Shown here: positions 16,249-25,235 of the stretch, one piece after another
Layout: each line of letters opens with the position of its first letter
Numbering within the stretch: position 1 is the stretch's first letter
From: Microbacterium sp. SORGH_AS_0969
GTDB taxonomy: Bacteria > Actinomycetota > Actinomycetes > Actinomycetales > Microbacteriaceae
Length of the DNA: 64,000 nt
NCBI RefSeq assembly: GCF_030818255.1
Contig: NZ_JAUTAG010000001.1
Coordinates: 3,038,001-3,102,000 of the forward strand
Direction of reading: 5' to 3'
Translations under genes and position numbers: made by a program
Notes under the pieces: generated by a model
The model's database searches: none
What the model saw: the letters and a program-made list of their open reading frames with translations, nothing else
Told to the model about the DNA's origin: nothing

Positions 16249-16991
16249 CGCGTGGGCTGATCGCCGTCTTCGAGCGTCTTCGGGTCGAGGGCGAGCGACG
16301 CGGCCTCGTCGTGGGTGACCGTTCCCTCGCGCTTCGCAGCAGCCCGCTCACGGAAGTAGTGGATCGCGATGAAGAGTGCCGTGCCCGCGACGGCGGCGAG
16401 CAGGATCACGTCGATGTACTCGGTGACGATGTCCCGGATGAAGGGGATGTAGCCGACGGCGTAGCCGAGCATCGTGAGACCGATGCCCCAGATGACGGCA
16501 CCGATGAAGTTGTACAGCGTGTACTTGCGCCACGGCATGTGGCCGACACCGGCGGCGATGGGGGCGAAGGTGCGCACGACGGGGACGAAGCGCGCGAGGA
16601 TCACCGTCAGTCCGCCGAAGCGCTCGAAGAACGCGTTGGTGCGTTCGACGTTCTTGCGGCTGAAGATGCCGGAGTCCTTGCGCTCGAAGATCGACGGCCC
16701 CGCCTTATGGCCGATGTAATAGCCGACCTCACCGCCGATGAAGGCGGCGAACCCGATAGCGAGAGCCACCCACCACGCGTTGATGCCGAACACGCCGTTC
16801 GGCGCCGCGGGCGTCGAGTGCGACAGCAGGCCGGCCATGATCAGCAGGGTGTCGCCGGGAAGCAGGAACCCGATGAGCAGGCCGGTCTCGGCGAAGATGA
16901 TGAAGCAGACGACGAGCAGGGCCCAGGGCTGCGAGTTGGTGATGATCGTCGTGGGGTCGAGCCACGGGAGCAGAGCGGTGGGGTGGATCAC
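16245..16991 (-). CDS. DedA family membrane protein
   Basis: 248 residues from a GTG start. DedA/SNARE-associated superfamily, inner-membrane proteins linked to undecaprenyl-phosphate or phospholipid recycling and to membrane-potential upkeep. Seen: FAETGLLIGFLLPGDTLLIMAGLL (first re-entrant region with conserved ExxxxxxxPGD), IGGEVGYYIGHKAG, FFERFGGLTVILARFVPVVRTFAPIAAGVGHMPWRKY (conserved RF.P..R....AG) and two C-terminal helices. A charged cytoplasmic tail follows. It is transcribed toward ku, and the two coding ends overlap by a few bases. It follows tRNA-Leu on the same strand. Confidence 0.94.
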   Translation of the reverse strand: MIHPTALLPWLDPTTIITNSQPWALLVVCFIIFAETGLLIGFLLPGDTLLIMAGLLSHSTPAAPNGVFGINAWWVALAIGFAAFIGGEVGYYIGHKAGPSIFERKDSGIFSRKNVERTNAFFERFGGLTVILARFVPVVRTFAPIAAGVGHMPWRKYTLYNFIGAVIWGIGLTMLGYAVGYIPFIRDIVTEYIDVILLAAVAGTALFIAIHYFRERAAAKREGTVTHDEAASLALDPKTLEDGDQPTR

Positions 16992-17040
16992 ATCGGTCCC
17001 GTCGGGTCGGAGAGGTCGTGCTCGGTTACGGCAGTTGTCG

Positions 17041-17122
17041 TGCGGAAGGGGGGACTTGAACCCCCACGCCCGAAGGCACAGGAACCTAAATCCTGCGTGT
17101 CTGCCAATTTCACCACTCCCGC
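17041..17122 (-). tRNA. tRNA-Leu (anticodon UAG)
   Basis: Cloverleaf on the minus strand: acceptor GCGGGAG pairs with CTTCCGC, D arm GTGAAATTGGCAGACAC, anticodon stem CAGGA/TCCTG with loop TTTAGGT (anticodon TAG), a long variable arm as in class II tRNAs, and T arm GGGGGTTCAAGTCCCCC. Discriminator base A; the CCA end is not encoded. Confidence 0.96.
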
Positions 17123-17173
17123 GAGTGGGTTCAGTCTATGCGCGCGCGAGGCTCGCACGATGTGAACCAGCCG

Positions 17174-18784
17174 TCAACCCCCGGCGACGTCACCCGCGAC
17201 GACGGTCGTGACATTCCGGGTCTCGTGGATGCCGTCGGGTCGGCCCGCGAAAGGGTTGCGATCCGCGATGGCGAGGTCGGCCGGCGCGCCCGGGGCCAGG
17301 GTTCCGGGACCGATGCCGAGCAGGTCGGCCGAGCCGCGCGTGTATGCGTCGAGCGCCTCGCCGAGCGACAGGGACTGCGCGGCGCCCAGGGGCTCGGCAT
17401 CCGGTTCTCCCGGAGGCTGACGGGTGACTGCCACGTGAATGCCGAGCCAGGGGTCGAAGGTCGAGACGGGCCAGTCCGATCCCATCGCGAGGCGAGCACC
17501 CGCGGTGCGCAGGGCGGCGAAGGGGTACAGCTCATCTGCGCGCTCAGCGCCGAGAAGCGGGAGCGTCACGTCGCGGACGAGGTCGTTGCGACACGCCCAG
17601 TAGGGCTGGCAGTTCGCCGTCACGCCCAGTGCCGCGAAGCGCGGAAGGTCGCGGGGAGTGATCAGCTCGAGGTGCGCGATGTGGTTGCGCACGCGAGCGC
17701 GATCAACGGAGGGGACCGCGGCGAATCCGTCGAGAGCATCGCGGACCGCCGCGTCGGCCAGCGCGTGGACGTGCACGGCGAGTCCCGCGGCGTTGAGGGC
17801 GGGCACGAGCAGGCGCACGATCTCGGGGTCGAAGTAGGCCAGGCCGTGCGAGCCGTCGGGGTAGGGCGCGCAGACGTGGGCGGTGCGCGTCTCGATGATC
17901 CCGTCGAGCATGAGCTTGGCGGTTCGCGTCGGGAACCCGGCCGCCGTGTTCACACGGGCGCGTTCGACGCACTCCGCGACGAACGCGTCGATGGTGGCCG
18001 GGGTCAGATCGCGGGGCACCCAGATCGCGCCGGTGGCTCGGCCGACGAGGTCACCGGCCTCCGTGAGGGCGCGGTACGCGTCGGAGAAGTCCGGGTAACC
18101 GGCGAAACTCCCGAGCGCGGCCTCCTGCCATCCGGTGATTCCGGCCGCGACGACGTCGCGCGAGATGGCGAGGAGGGCGCGCGCGAGATCTGCCGTGTCG
18201 GTGGGTGGGACGAGCGGCGCGACGAGTTGCAGTGCGCCTTCGCGCAGGGTTCCGCTTGGGGTGCCGTCGGCGAGTCGTTCGATCCTGCCGTCGGACGGAT
18301 CCGGTGTCTGCACGTCGATGCCTGCCGCGCGCAGAGCCGCCGTGTTCGCCCACCCGCCGTGGTGATCGGCATCGATGAAGAGGGCCGGTCGATCGGGAAC
18401 GATCGCATCGAGGTGCGCGGCCGTCGGCCCGGTCGAGGGGGACAGCGTGGGATCCCAGCCGCCGCCCACGATCCAGGCCGCTGTCGTGCGGGCGGCGAAC
18501 GTCCGCACCCGTTCGTCGATCTCGTCGAGAGAGGCCGCTCCGGCGAGGTTGCAGCGCAGCGCGTCGACGGCCCCACCGCCGAGGTGGATGTGCGAGTCGA
18601 CGAATCCGGGGGTGACGAGGCCTCCGCACGCGTCGAGCTCATCGGCATCCGGTCCGATCGCATCGCGGACGTCGCGTCGGGGGCCGGTCGCGACGATACG
18701 ACCGTCGCGGATGCCGACGGCGTCGCCCTCGAGCACCGATCCGCCGGAGAACAGGACGCCGTTCGCGACCACGAGACTGCTCAT
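17174..18784 (-). CDS. YtcJ-like metal-dependent amidohydrolase
   Basis: 536 residues. Amidohydrolase family 3 member: composite N-terminal beta domain (LVVANGVLFSGG...GIRDGRIVATG), metal HxH in GFVDSHIHLGGG, FIDADHHGGWANTAALRAAGI, AKLMLDGIIETRTAHVCAPY, further metal histidines in HVHALADAAV and NHIAHLELI, and catalytic GSDWPVSTFDPW. It hydrolyses an unknown amide or related bond; the closest known groups are exoenzyme regulatory AepA/NfdA-like proteins. The ATG at 18784 is chosen because the family begins there; the frame stays open upstream as antisense shadow over the oxidoreductase. CACACT 6 nt upstream is a weak -10. Confidence 0.88.
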   Translation of the reverse strand: MSSLVVANGVLFSGGSVLEGDAVGIRDGRIVATGPRRDVRDAIGPDADELDACGGLVTPGFVDSHIHLGGGAVDALRCNLAGAASLDEIDERVRTFAARTTAAWIVGGGWDPTLSPSTGPTAAHLDAIVPDRPALFIDADHHGGWANTAALRAAGIDVQTPDPSDGRIERLADGTPSGTLREGALQLVAPLVPPTDTADLARALLAISRDVVAAGITGWQEAALGSFAGYPDFSDAYRALTEAGDLVGRATGAIWVPRDLTPATIDAFVAECVERARVNTAAGFPTRTAKLMLDGIIETRTAHVCAPYPDGSHGLAYFDPEIVRLLVPALNAAGLAVHVHALADAAVRDALDGFAAVPSVDRARVRNHIAHLELITPRDLPRFAALGVTANCQPYWACRNDLVRDVTLPLLGAERADELYPFAALRTAGARLAMGSDWPVSTFDPWLGIHVAVTRQPPGEPDAEPLGAAQSLSLGEALDAYTRGSADLLGIGPGTLAPGAPADLAIADRNPFAGRPDGIHETRNVTTVVAGDVAGG

Positions 18785-18856
18785 CCGCCCAGTGTGGCGG
18801 CTGGCGGGTCGACACGCCGAGGGAATGCGTGCGCGACGAGCCCGCTTGTCCTCTCC

Positions 18857-19879
18857 ATGCGAGCGATCACGTACTCCCAGACCGGTGACTCCTCCGTCCT
18901 GACGCTCGGTGAGCGTCCCGTTCCCGAACCGGGACCCGGCGAGGTGCGCGTGCGCATCGCCGTCTCGGGCGTGAACCCGACCGACTGGAAAGCGCGTGAG
19001 GGTGGTCGGCCCTTCTCGTTCACCGAAGTGACGCCGAACCAGGACGGTGCGGGAACAGTGGATGCCGTGGGCGAGGGCGTGACGTCGGTCTCGGTGGGGG
19101 AGCGGGTCTGGGTCTACCTCGCCCAGCACGAGCGCCCGACCGGAACGGCGGCCGAGTTCGCGGTGATCCCCGCGGAGCGCGCCGTTCCGCTCGCGGACGG
19201 GGCGTCCTTCGCCCTCGGCGCGAGCCTTGGAGTGCCCGCCATGACAGCGCACCGCGCTCTCACCGTCCACGAGGACGGCCCGTCGCGCCTGGGACCGGGA
19301 GCCCTCGCCGGGAGGACGGTGCTCGTCCAGGGCGGCGCGGGGGCGGTGGGCCACGCGGCGATCCAGTTGGCGGTCTGGGCCGGTGCCACCGTCATCGCCA
19401 CCGTCAGCAGCGATGAGAAGGAAGCGCTGGCCCGGGCGGCGGGCGCCCACCACGTCTTGCAGTACCCGAGTGAGACGTTGGCCGACGGCATCCGGGAACT
19501 GGCCCCCGACGGCGTCGAGCACATCGTCGAGGTGGCGATCGCCGAGAACGCGGCGCTCGACGTCGAGGTCATCGCCAACCACGGAAGCATCGGCTACTAC
19601 GCCGACAACGGCGGAGACAGCTTCACCGCGGCGGTGCGGGCGAGCTTCGCCAAGAATGTCCGCTGGCAGGGGCTGCTGCTCTACACGGTGGGGGAGACCG
19701 CCCTGACCGCTGCCGCCGAGGATGTCTCCGCGGCCGTCGCCGACGGCGCCCTTCCGATCGGCGAGGAAGCCGGGCTGCCGGTGACGTGGTTCTCGCTCGA
19801 CGACACGGCGGCGGCTCATGATGCCGTCGCTGCGGGAACGACGGGCAAGGTGCTGATTCAGGTCAGCGACGAGGACTGA
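18857..19879 (+). CDS. NADPH:quinone oxidoreductase, zinc-independent MDR type
   Basis: 340 residues. Medium-chain dehydrogenase/reductase superfamily, quinone reductase branch. N-terminal GroES-like fold MRAITYSQTGDSSVLTLGERPVPEPGPGEV with NPTDWKAREG, then the nucleotide-binding GGAGAVGHAAIQLAVWAGATVIAT, and a C-terminal GTTGKVLIQ. No structural-zinc cysteine quartet is present, so it is not a zinc alcohol dehydrogenase. It probably reduces quinones or enones with NADPH in the cytosol. Divergent from the amidohydrolase, 72 bases apart. Its last 34 bases are the start of an 85-bp tandem duplication. Confidence 0.9.
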   Translation: MRAITYSQTGDSSVLTLGERPVPEPGPGEVRVRIAVSGVNPTDWKAREGGRPFSFTEVTPNQDGAGTVDAVGEGVTSVSVGERVWVYLAQHERPTGTAAEFAVIPAERAVPLADGASFALGASLGVPAMTAHRALTVHEDGPSRLGPGALAGRTVLVQGGAGAVGHAAIQLAVWAGATVIATVSSDEKEALARAAGAHHVLQYPSETLADGIRELAPDGVEHIVEVAIAENAALDVEVIANHGSIGYYADNGGDSFTAAVRASFAKNVRWQGLLLYTVGETALTAAAEDVSAAVADGALPIGEEAGLPVTWFSLDDTAAAHDAVAAGTTGKVLIQVSDED

Positions 19880-20015
19880 CCCCGCTCGATCCGCCGCGGA
19901 CGGCGATCACGATCGAGGCCCCGACCATGGCAAGGTGCTGATCCAGGTCAGCGACGAGGACTGACCCCGCTCGATCCGCCGCGGACGGCGATCACGATCG
20001 AGGCCCCGACCAGGG
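19846..20015. repeat. 85-bp tandem duplication across a convergent gene junction
   Basis: Bases 19846-19930 and 19931-20015 are near-identical copies; the differences include ATTCA/ATCCA and CATGG/CAGGG. The unit contains the last codons and stop of the oxidoreductase plus the last codons of the convergent DUF1275 gene, so a spare copy of both gene ends now lies between them. GGCAAGG occurs at each boundary (ending at 19850, 19935 and 20020), a likely slippage or recombination point. Confidence 0.93.
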
Positions 20016-20607
20016 CAAGGGCGGCGAGGGCGAGAGCGGCGGGGCTGCCGAGGCGGTGGGCGACCCCGCCAATTACGGCACCCCCCGCAAGCGACGCCCA
20101 GAGCAGAAGGGGGCGCCGCCACGCCGTCCGTGATCGTCCGGTGACGAGGGATGCAAGGCCCAGTCCCAGGCTCACGAGCGTCCCCGTCGCGTAGGTGATG
20201 GCCACCCGCGCGCGACCCTCCGCGAGGAAGAGCGTGTTGAGCGCTCCCATCGCCGCGGCCAGCAAGCCCGCTCGCCAGAGCGTCGCATCTCCCGCCAGGG
20301 CGAGGCCGGCTGTGACGGCGACGGCTGCCGCGGCACCGGCGACGACCCTCGCGCGCGGACGAGAGGCGCGCATGCTCACGACGGCTCCGGCTGTCACGCC
20401 GAGCACGAACGCCGCGATGATCCCTGCCGAGACCAGTGCCACGGCGACGCCGTCGTCGAAGAGGCCGACCGCACCCTGCGTCGAGTTGCCGCTCATGAAC
20501 GAGACGAACAGACCACCCGTGTCGAGGAACCCGACGGCGTCCACGAACCCGGCTACGGCGGAGAGAGCGGCGGACAGCGCGAGCGCTCCGCGGTCCACGT
20601 CTTTCAC
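19948..20607 (-). CDS. DUF1275 (YoaK-like) membrane protein
   Basis: 219 residues with about six hydrophobic helices. Family features: AGFVDAVGFLDTGGLFVSFMSGNSTQGAVGL near the N-terminus and ALNTLFLAEGRARVAITYATGTLVSLGLGLASL in the middle. Function of YoaK/DUF1275 proteins is not established. GTG 20607 is chosen because GGAGG lies 4 nt before it and the first helix then begins at about residue 8; longer frames reach 20709 without a better start. Its last 23 codons or so lie in the second unit of the 85-bp duplication. Confidence 0.85.
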   Translation of the reverse strand: MKDVDRGALALSAALSAVAGFVDAVGFLDTGGLFVSFMSGNSTQGAVGLFDDGVAVALVSAGIIAAFVLGVTAGAVVSMRASRPRARVVAGAAAAVAVTAGLALAGDATLWRAGLLAAAMGALNTLFLAEGRARVAITYATGTLVSLGLGLASLVTGRSRTAWRRPLLLWASLAGGAVIGGVAHRLGSPAALALAALALVGASIVIAVRGGSSGVSPRR

Positions 20608-20735
20608 TGCGCCTCCCGTGCGTCTCGCTGATCGCATCTTCGTGCGCGGGACGCACGCGAGCAAATTCTCGAGAGCGAAATGGCCGCCGGGGCCGCGTGC
20701 GCGTGGCACCCGACCCCGACGGCCTTTCTCAGGGG

Positions 20736-22535
20736 TTACTCCTGCGGGCGTCGACGGGCGACGATGGTCCCTGCGGCGATGAGCGCGCCGATGACGAGCA
20801 TTCCCGCGCCGATCGCGGGGAGCGGGGAACCTTCGGCGTTCGACCCCGTCTTGGCGAGGTCGTTGCGGGAGCCAGGGCCCGCGGTCGCGCTCGGCGACGG
20901 GACGGGCTGCGCGGTCGGCTCCGCCGTCGGCTGCGCGGTCGGCTCAGCGGTGGGCTCCGTCGTCGGCTCGACGGTGGGCTCGGGCGAGGGCTCCGTCGGC
21001 TCGGGCGACGGCTCGGCCGCCGCGTCCCAGGCCAGGGCGACGGCGGCGTGACCGATCGCCGGGGCGAAGATGTCGATCGAGTCGCGGTTGACGTTCGCGA
21101 GGCTGTCGTTGATCGTGTGGTAATTCCGGTCCATGTAGACCCCGGCCGTCCCGCCGAACAGTGCGGCCTGCTCCTCGGTCTTGATGTCATCGGCGCCGGA
21201 GAACAGTCCGCCCGCGGGCACGCCGTTGTCGATGAACGCCTGGTAGTCCGAGCGACCCGAGTACTCGGTGTCGATCCACGGCTGCTCGATGGTGTCGAAG
21301 TAGTCGGTGTAGAGCTTCTCGATCTCCACGGACCCTTCGGGGATGTTCACGCCCTCCGCCGGGAAGGTGGAGCGGTCGGCGTCGTACACGCCGACGGTGA
21401 AGTTCTCGGAGCCGATCATGTCGTAGTTCAGGTACGACGAGATGCGGTCCCACTCCGCGGGGTCGTTCGCGACGAGGTCGTTGACGTACGCGGTCGAGCC
21501 CAGCAGGCCGATCTCCTCGGCGCCCCACAGGGCCAGGCGGATCCGCTTGTCGTTCGGAACCTCGGATGCCGCGATCTTCTCCGCGAGAGCGAGGACGGCC
21601 GCGGAGCCCGAGCCGTTGTCGTTCACCCCGGGTCCCTCGGCGACGCCGTCGAGGTGCGCGCCGATGACGACGGTGTCGTCGGGGTCGCCCGCGACGCTGT
21701 CGGCGATGATGTTGAAGGACTGGCCGACGAGGAACTGCTTCTCGATGACCGCGGTTCCCTCGACGGGAGCGTCCACGGGCGCCGCGGTGACGAGCGCGGC
21801 GAGGGCGTCGCCACTGGCCTGCGGGAGCGTGGCGGCGGGGGAGTCCTCTTCGTTGCGCGGGCCCGAGCCCACGTTGGTCAGCTGATCGTCGGGCGAGACG
21901 CCCTCTTCAGCGGGGCGCTCGTTGTTGTAGACGAACACCGCTCCGGCTCCGGCCGCGGTGGCGTTGTCGATCTTGGCCTCGAACGTGCAGTCGCCGCGCT
22001 GGACGAGCACGATGGCTCCCGCGGGGACGTTCGCGAAGTCGGTGGGTTCGCAGCCGAGCCGACCGCCGTCCGCGGACTCGGGGAGGGCGAGCGCCGCGGT
22101 CACCGGGGAGTCGGTGCCTTCGCTGTTGTCGAAGTGCGAGCCCGTGTAGGTCGTTCCGTCGACCGTCAGGGAGGCCTCGCCGAACTCCGAGTACGGCACG
22201 TCGAACGCGTGCCGCGACACCGTGAACGCGCCGGTCGCTTCGAGCACTTGCTCGGCGTACTGCGCGGCGGCCTCGTAGCCGGGGGAGTTCCAAGAGCGGT
22301 AACCCTGGTCGGCGAACGACTCGCTGATGTCGGACAGCTCCGTCAGGTGCGTCATGACGTCGGCACCGGTCAGACCGAGATCGTTCGGCGCGTCGCCCGG
22401 TGCGGGGGCGGCGAAGGCCGCCGGAGCGACCAGGAGCGCGCCCCCGACGAGGGCGCTGGTGGCCAGGACGGCCGAGGCGCGCCGGGCGCGCGAAGCCGCG
22501 CGCGGCGCGAGGGAATGCGGGGTGTTACGGGGCAC
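20736..22535 (-). CDS. Secreted M28-family aminopeptidase with PA domain and LAxTG anchor
   Basis: 599 residues from GTG. Signal peptide at about 1-42 ending AFA-AP. PA insert domain at about 150-260 (VPAGAIVLVQRGDCTFEAKI, AAGAGAVFVYNN). M28 zinc-peptidase core: IGAHLDGVAEGPGVNDNGSG (His and Asp ligands), LALWGAEEIGLLGS (catalytic Glu and ligand), YLNYDMIGS and NYHTINDSLANVN (last His). A long Pro/Glu/Thr repeat linker (EPTxEPT) leads to LAKTGSN, a hydrophobic helix and RRRPQE: a sortase-E type wall-sorting signal. It would release N-terminal residues from peptides at the cell surface. Confidence 0.94.
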   Translation of the reverse strand: MPRNTPHSLAPRAASRARRASAVLATSALVGGALLVAPAAFAAPAPGDAPNDLGLTGADVMTHLTELSDISESFADQGYRSWNSPGYEAAAQYAEQVLEATGAFTVSRHAFDVPYSEFGEASLTVDGTTYTGSHFDNSEGTDSPVTAALALPESADGGRLGCEPTDFANVPAGAIVLVQRGDCTFEAKIDNATAAGAGAVFVYNNERPAEEGVSPDDQLTNVGSGPRNEEDSPAATLPQASGDALAALVTAAPVDAPVEGTAVIEKQFLVGQSFNIIADSVAGDPDDTVVIGAHLDGVAEGPGVNDNGSGSAAVLALAEKIAASEVPNDKRIRLALWGAEEIGLLGSTAYVNDLVANDPAEWDRISSYLNYDMIGSENFTVGVYDADRSTFPAEGVNIPEGSVEIEKLYTDYFDTIEQPWIDTEYSGRSDYQAFIDNGVPAGGLFSGADDIKTEEQAALFGGTAGVYMDRNYHTINDSLANVNRDSIDIFAPAIGHAAVALAWDAAAEPSPEPTEPSPEPTVEPTTEPTAEPTAQPTAEPTAQPVPSPSATAGPGSRNDLAKTGSNAEGSPLPAIGAGMLVIGALIAAGTIVARRRPQE

Positions 22536-22737
22536 GGTGAAGGTACCTCTCTGCGGGCGGCGTCGCCCGCTTCATCCGGGGGAAATGACACGTCGCCGGA
22601 GGGCGGCGAACGTGTGACCGATTCTCACGGCAAACTCATCAAATGGCCAGAGTCAACCGGATTTTTTACGGCCCGGAAACACGGAAGGCTGTCTTTTGCC
22701 CCGTCTTTCCGGCGCGAATCAGGAAGATCCTAATCCG

Positions 22738-23997
22738 TCAGGAACGCGATCTCGGCACGTACCGCGGGACCCAGCGGACGAAGCCGAAGGCGCCGAGCGC
22801 GGCGATCACTCCCATGGCGGCGACGGCCCCCGAGAGCGACACCAGCGCCGTCAGTGCCGAGATCACCACGGGAGCGATCGCACCTCCGGCATCCGTCAGG
22901 GTCCGCCACGATCCCAGGAAGGCCGCCGGCTCGTCGGCGGGCGCCAGATCGGCGCCCAGGGTGAGCAGGATGCCGCTGGAGAGCCCGTTTCCGACCCCGA
23001 GCACCGCGGCGAACATGGCGAACCACATCGCCGAGCTGTCGAGATCGTGCGTGAACGACAGGGCGAGGAAGCCGGCCCCCATCAGCACCATCGCGGGAAG
23101 GGCCGCCCACAGGCGGCCGAAGCGGTCCATGACCTGTCCGCTCGCGTAGAACAGCGCGAAGTCGATGGCTCCCGAGACGCCGACGACCACCGCGATCGTC
23201 GAGGCGTCCAGCCCGAGCGACACGCCCCACAGGGGAAGGACCACCTGTCGTGCCGAGCGCACCGCCGACAGCGAGGCGGCAGCGAGGCCGAGACGCGCCA
23301 GTACGGCGCGGAATCGCCACATCGTGCGGAACACGCCGACGCGTTCGACGGTGGGGATCGCCCCCGTCACGGGTTCGCCCGTGTCCTCGGCCTCCCGGGA
23401 GTCGCCGCCGACCGCCACGGCCTTCTCGGGGTCGGGGCCGAAGAAGACGAGCAGGATCGTCGCCACCTGGCATACGGCGAAGAACGCGATGGATGCTTTC
23501 TCGTCGCCGAAGACACCCAACAACGCCGCGGAGATGAAGGGACCGACGAACATCCCGAGCCGGAAAGTCCCGCCGAGCAGCGACAGCGCACGGGCGCGGA
23601 AATGAAGGGGCACGCGGGTCGTCATGAAGGAGTGTCGGGCCAGCGCGAAAGACGCCGCGCAGAATCCGATGAGGAAGACGGCGGCCGCGAAGATCGCGAG
23701 CGTTCCCGCGAAGACCACGCCCACCAACCCACCGAGGATGATGATCCCCGCCACACCCATCGTGATCCGCTCCCCGAACCGGGCGACTGCCCAGCCCGCG
23801 GGGATGTTGCCGCACAGCTGCCCCACGACGAGAGCCGCCGCGACCAGGGCGGCGAGGGCCACGTCCGCACCGAGCCGGTTCGCGATGACCGGGATGAGGG
23901 GGATGACGGCTCCCTCCCCGATCGCGAAGAGCAGGGTGGGTCCGTAGATCATGGGTGCGAAGCGCACCAGCACGCTCCGGGGAGAGTCGGCGGTCAC
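22738..23997 (-). CDS. MFS transporter
   Basis: 419 residues, twelve hydrophobic segments with a central charged loop (about residues 190-220). Major facilitator signatures: GNIPAGWAVARFGERITMGVAG between helices 2 and 3, FALARHSFMTTRVPLHFRARALSLLGG, and GQVMDRFGRLWAAL at the equivalent place in the second half. It looks like an efflux carrier; the substrate is unknown. The frame is open to 24051, which would overlap prfB; GTG 23997 is preferred because a minus-strand TATCGT -10 box lies 7 nt before it. The gap to the M28 gene (22536-22737) holds only its presumed promoter region, with T6 at 22661. Confidence 0.85.
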   Translation of the reverse strand: MTADSPRSVLVRFAPMIYGPTLLFAIGEGAVIPLIPVIANRLGADVALAALVAAALVVGQLCGNIPAGWAVARFGERITMGVAGIIILGGLVGVVFAGTLAIFAAAVFLIGFCAASFALARHSFMTTRVPLHFRARALSLLGGTFRLGMFVGPFISAALLGVFGDEKASIAFFAVCQVATILLVFFGPDPEKAVAVGGDSREAEDTGEPVTGAIPTVERVGVFRTMWRFRAVLARLGLAAASLSAVRSARQVVLPLWGVSLGLDASTIAVVVGVSGAIDFALFYASGQVMDRFGRLWAALPAMVLMGAGFLALSFTHDLDSSAMWFAMFAAVLGVGNGLSSGILLTLGADLAPADEPAAFLGSWRTLTDAGGAIAPVVISALTALVSLSGAVAAMGVIAALGAFGFVRWVPRYVPRSRS

Positions 23998-24004
23998 CGT
24001 CTCC

Positions 24005-24014
24005 ACGATAGGCT
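24005..24014. promoter_or_regulatory. Back-to-back overlapping -10 boxes for prfB and the MFS gene
   Basis: TAGGCT on plus (24009-24014) lies 8 nt before prfB ATG 24023; TATCGT on minus (24010-24005) lies 7 nt before MFS GTG 23997. The two hexamers share 2 bp, so RNA polymerase can use only one at a time. Confidence 0.6.
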
Positions 24015-24022
24015 GATTCCAA

Positions 24023-25135
24023 ATGCTCGAACTCGATTTGACCGCCGACATCCAGGCGCTGCGCTCGACCTTCGCCGATATTCAGGCCGTGGTCGACGTC
24101 GACGCACTCAAAGCCGACATCGACCGCCTCAGCGAAGAGGCGGGCGCTCCCGACCTCTGGGACGATGTCGACAACGCCCAGAAGGTGACCAGCCGGCTCA
24201 GCCACCGTCAGGCCGAGCTCAAGCGCATCGCCGAGATCGAGCAGCGCCTCGACGACCTCGAGGTGCTCGTCGAGCTCGCGATCGAGATGGACGACGAAGA
24301 CAGCGCCGATGAGGCTCGCCGTGAGCTGGCCTCGCTGAAAGACGTGATCGGTCAGCTCGAGGTCCAGACGCTGCTCGACGGCGAGTACGACTCCCGCTCG
24401 GCCGTCGTCACGATCCGCTCGGGAGCGGGCGGCGACGACGCCACCGACTTCGCCGAGATGCTCCTGCGCATGTACCTGCGGTGGGCCGAGCGTCACAAGT
24501 ACCCGGTCAAGGTCATGGACACCTCCTACGCCGAGGGCGCGGGCATCAAGTCCGCCACCTTCGAGGTCGATGTGCCCTACGCGTACGGCACCCTGTCGGT
24601 CGAGGCCGGCACCCACCGCCTCGCGCGCATCAGCCCCTTCGGCGGTGCCGACAAGCGCCAGACGAGCTTCGCCGCGGTCGAGGTCATCCCCGTGATGGAA
24701 GAGGCCGTCGAGGTCGAGGTTCCCGAGGGCGACATCCGCGTCGACGTCTTCCGCTCATCCGGCCCCGGCGGTCAGTCGGTGAACACGACCGACTCGGCCG
24801 TGCGCATCACGCACATCCCCACCGGCCTGGTCGTCTCGATGCAGAACGAGAAGTCGCAGATCCAGAACCGCGCCGCGGCCATGCGCGTTCTCCAGACGCG
24901 CCTGCTCCTGCTCAAGCGCGAAGAAGAAGCGGCCAAGAAGAAAGAGCTCGCCGGGACGATCACCGCGAGCTGGGGCGACCAGATGCGCTCGTACTTCCTC
25001 TACGGCCAGCAGCTCGTGAAAGACCTGCGCACCGGCTACGAGGTCGGCAACCCCGCCGTCGTGTTCGACGGGGACCTCGACGGTCTCATCGCGGCCGGAA
25101 TCCGCTGGCGCAAGCGCAAAGACGACGACGACTGA
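24023..25135 (+). CDS. prfB: Peptide chain release factor 2
   Basis: 370 residues. Class I release factor that reads UGA and UAA and triggers peptidyl-tRNA hydrolysis. Stop-recognition SPF tripeptide in [10 protein letters not shown] and catalytic GGQ in [25 protein letters not shown] are both visible; the N-terminal coiled coil spans about 1-110. The reading frame is continuous, with no in-frame UGA near codon 26, so it lacks the autoregulatory frameshift known from E. coli. It begins a same-strand run with ftsE, ftsX and smpB, an order common in Actinobacteria. A hairpin follows the stop. Confidence 0.97.
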   Translation: MLELDLTADIQALRSTFADIQAVVDVDALKADIDRLSEEAGAPDLWDDVDNAQKVTSRLSHRQAELKRIAEIEQRLDDLEVLVELAIEMDDEDSADEARRELASLKDVIGQLEVQTLLDGEYDSRSAVVTIRSGAGGDDATDFAEMLLRMYLRWAERHKYPVKVMDTSYAEGAGIKSATFEVDVPYAYGTLSVEAGTHRLARISPFGGADKRQTSFAAVEVIPVMEEAVEVEVPEGDIRVDVFRSSGPGGQSVNTTDSAVRITHIPTGLVVSMQNEKSQIQNRAAAMRVLQTRLLLLKREEEAAKKKELAGTITASWGDQMRSYFLYGQQLVKDLRTGYEVGNPAVVFDGDLDGLIAAGIRWRKRKDDDD

Positions 25136-25136
25136 G

Positions 25137-25172
25137 ACGGATGCCGCGGTCCTCGGCATCCGTAGGGTTTTC
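25137..25172 (+). terminator. Terminator after prfB
   Basis: ACGGATGCCG / CGGCATCCGT stem (25137-25146 and 25154-25163) with a 7-nt loop, followed by a short T run (TTTT at 25169-25172). It separates prfB from ftsE. Confidence 0.75.
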
Positions 25173-25220
25173 CCGGATGCCGACACGGCGCGTCCTGTCG
25201 GGCTCTTCGGAACGCGCGCT

Positions 25221-25226
25221 TAGGCT
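25221..25226 (+). promoter_or_regulatory. -10 box TAGGCT of ftsE
   Basis: TAGGCT ends 9 nt before ATG 25236, downstream of the prfB terminator; gives ftsEX its own promoter. Confidence 0.5.
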
Positions 25227-25235
25227 CGTCGAGCC

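Noticed and set aside
17138..19879. A 913-residue open frame on plus and an 881-residue frame on minus over the amidohydrolase/oxidoreductase pair
   Set aside because: Both are open only because high-GC DNA lacks stops; real protein motifs begin at 18857 (plus) and 18784 (minus), and the remainder is Arg/Gly-rich antisense sequence.
20697..22733. 678-residue plus-strand frame opposite the M28 peptidase
   Set aside because: Antisense shadow: no family motif, Arg/Val/Asp/Gly-rich, while the minus strand encodes a complete enzyme with signal peptide and zinc ligands.
24023..24110. Possible programmed frameshift in prfB
   Set aside because: The frame is continuous from the ATG, with no in-frame UGA near codon 26.
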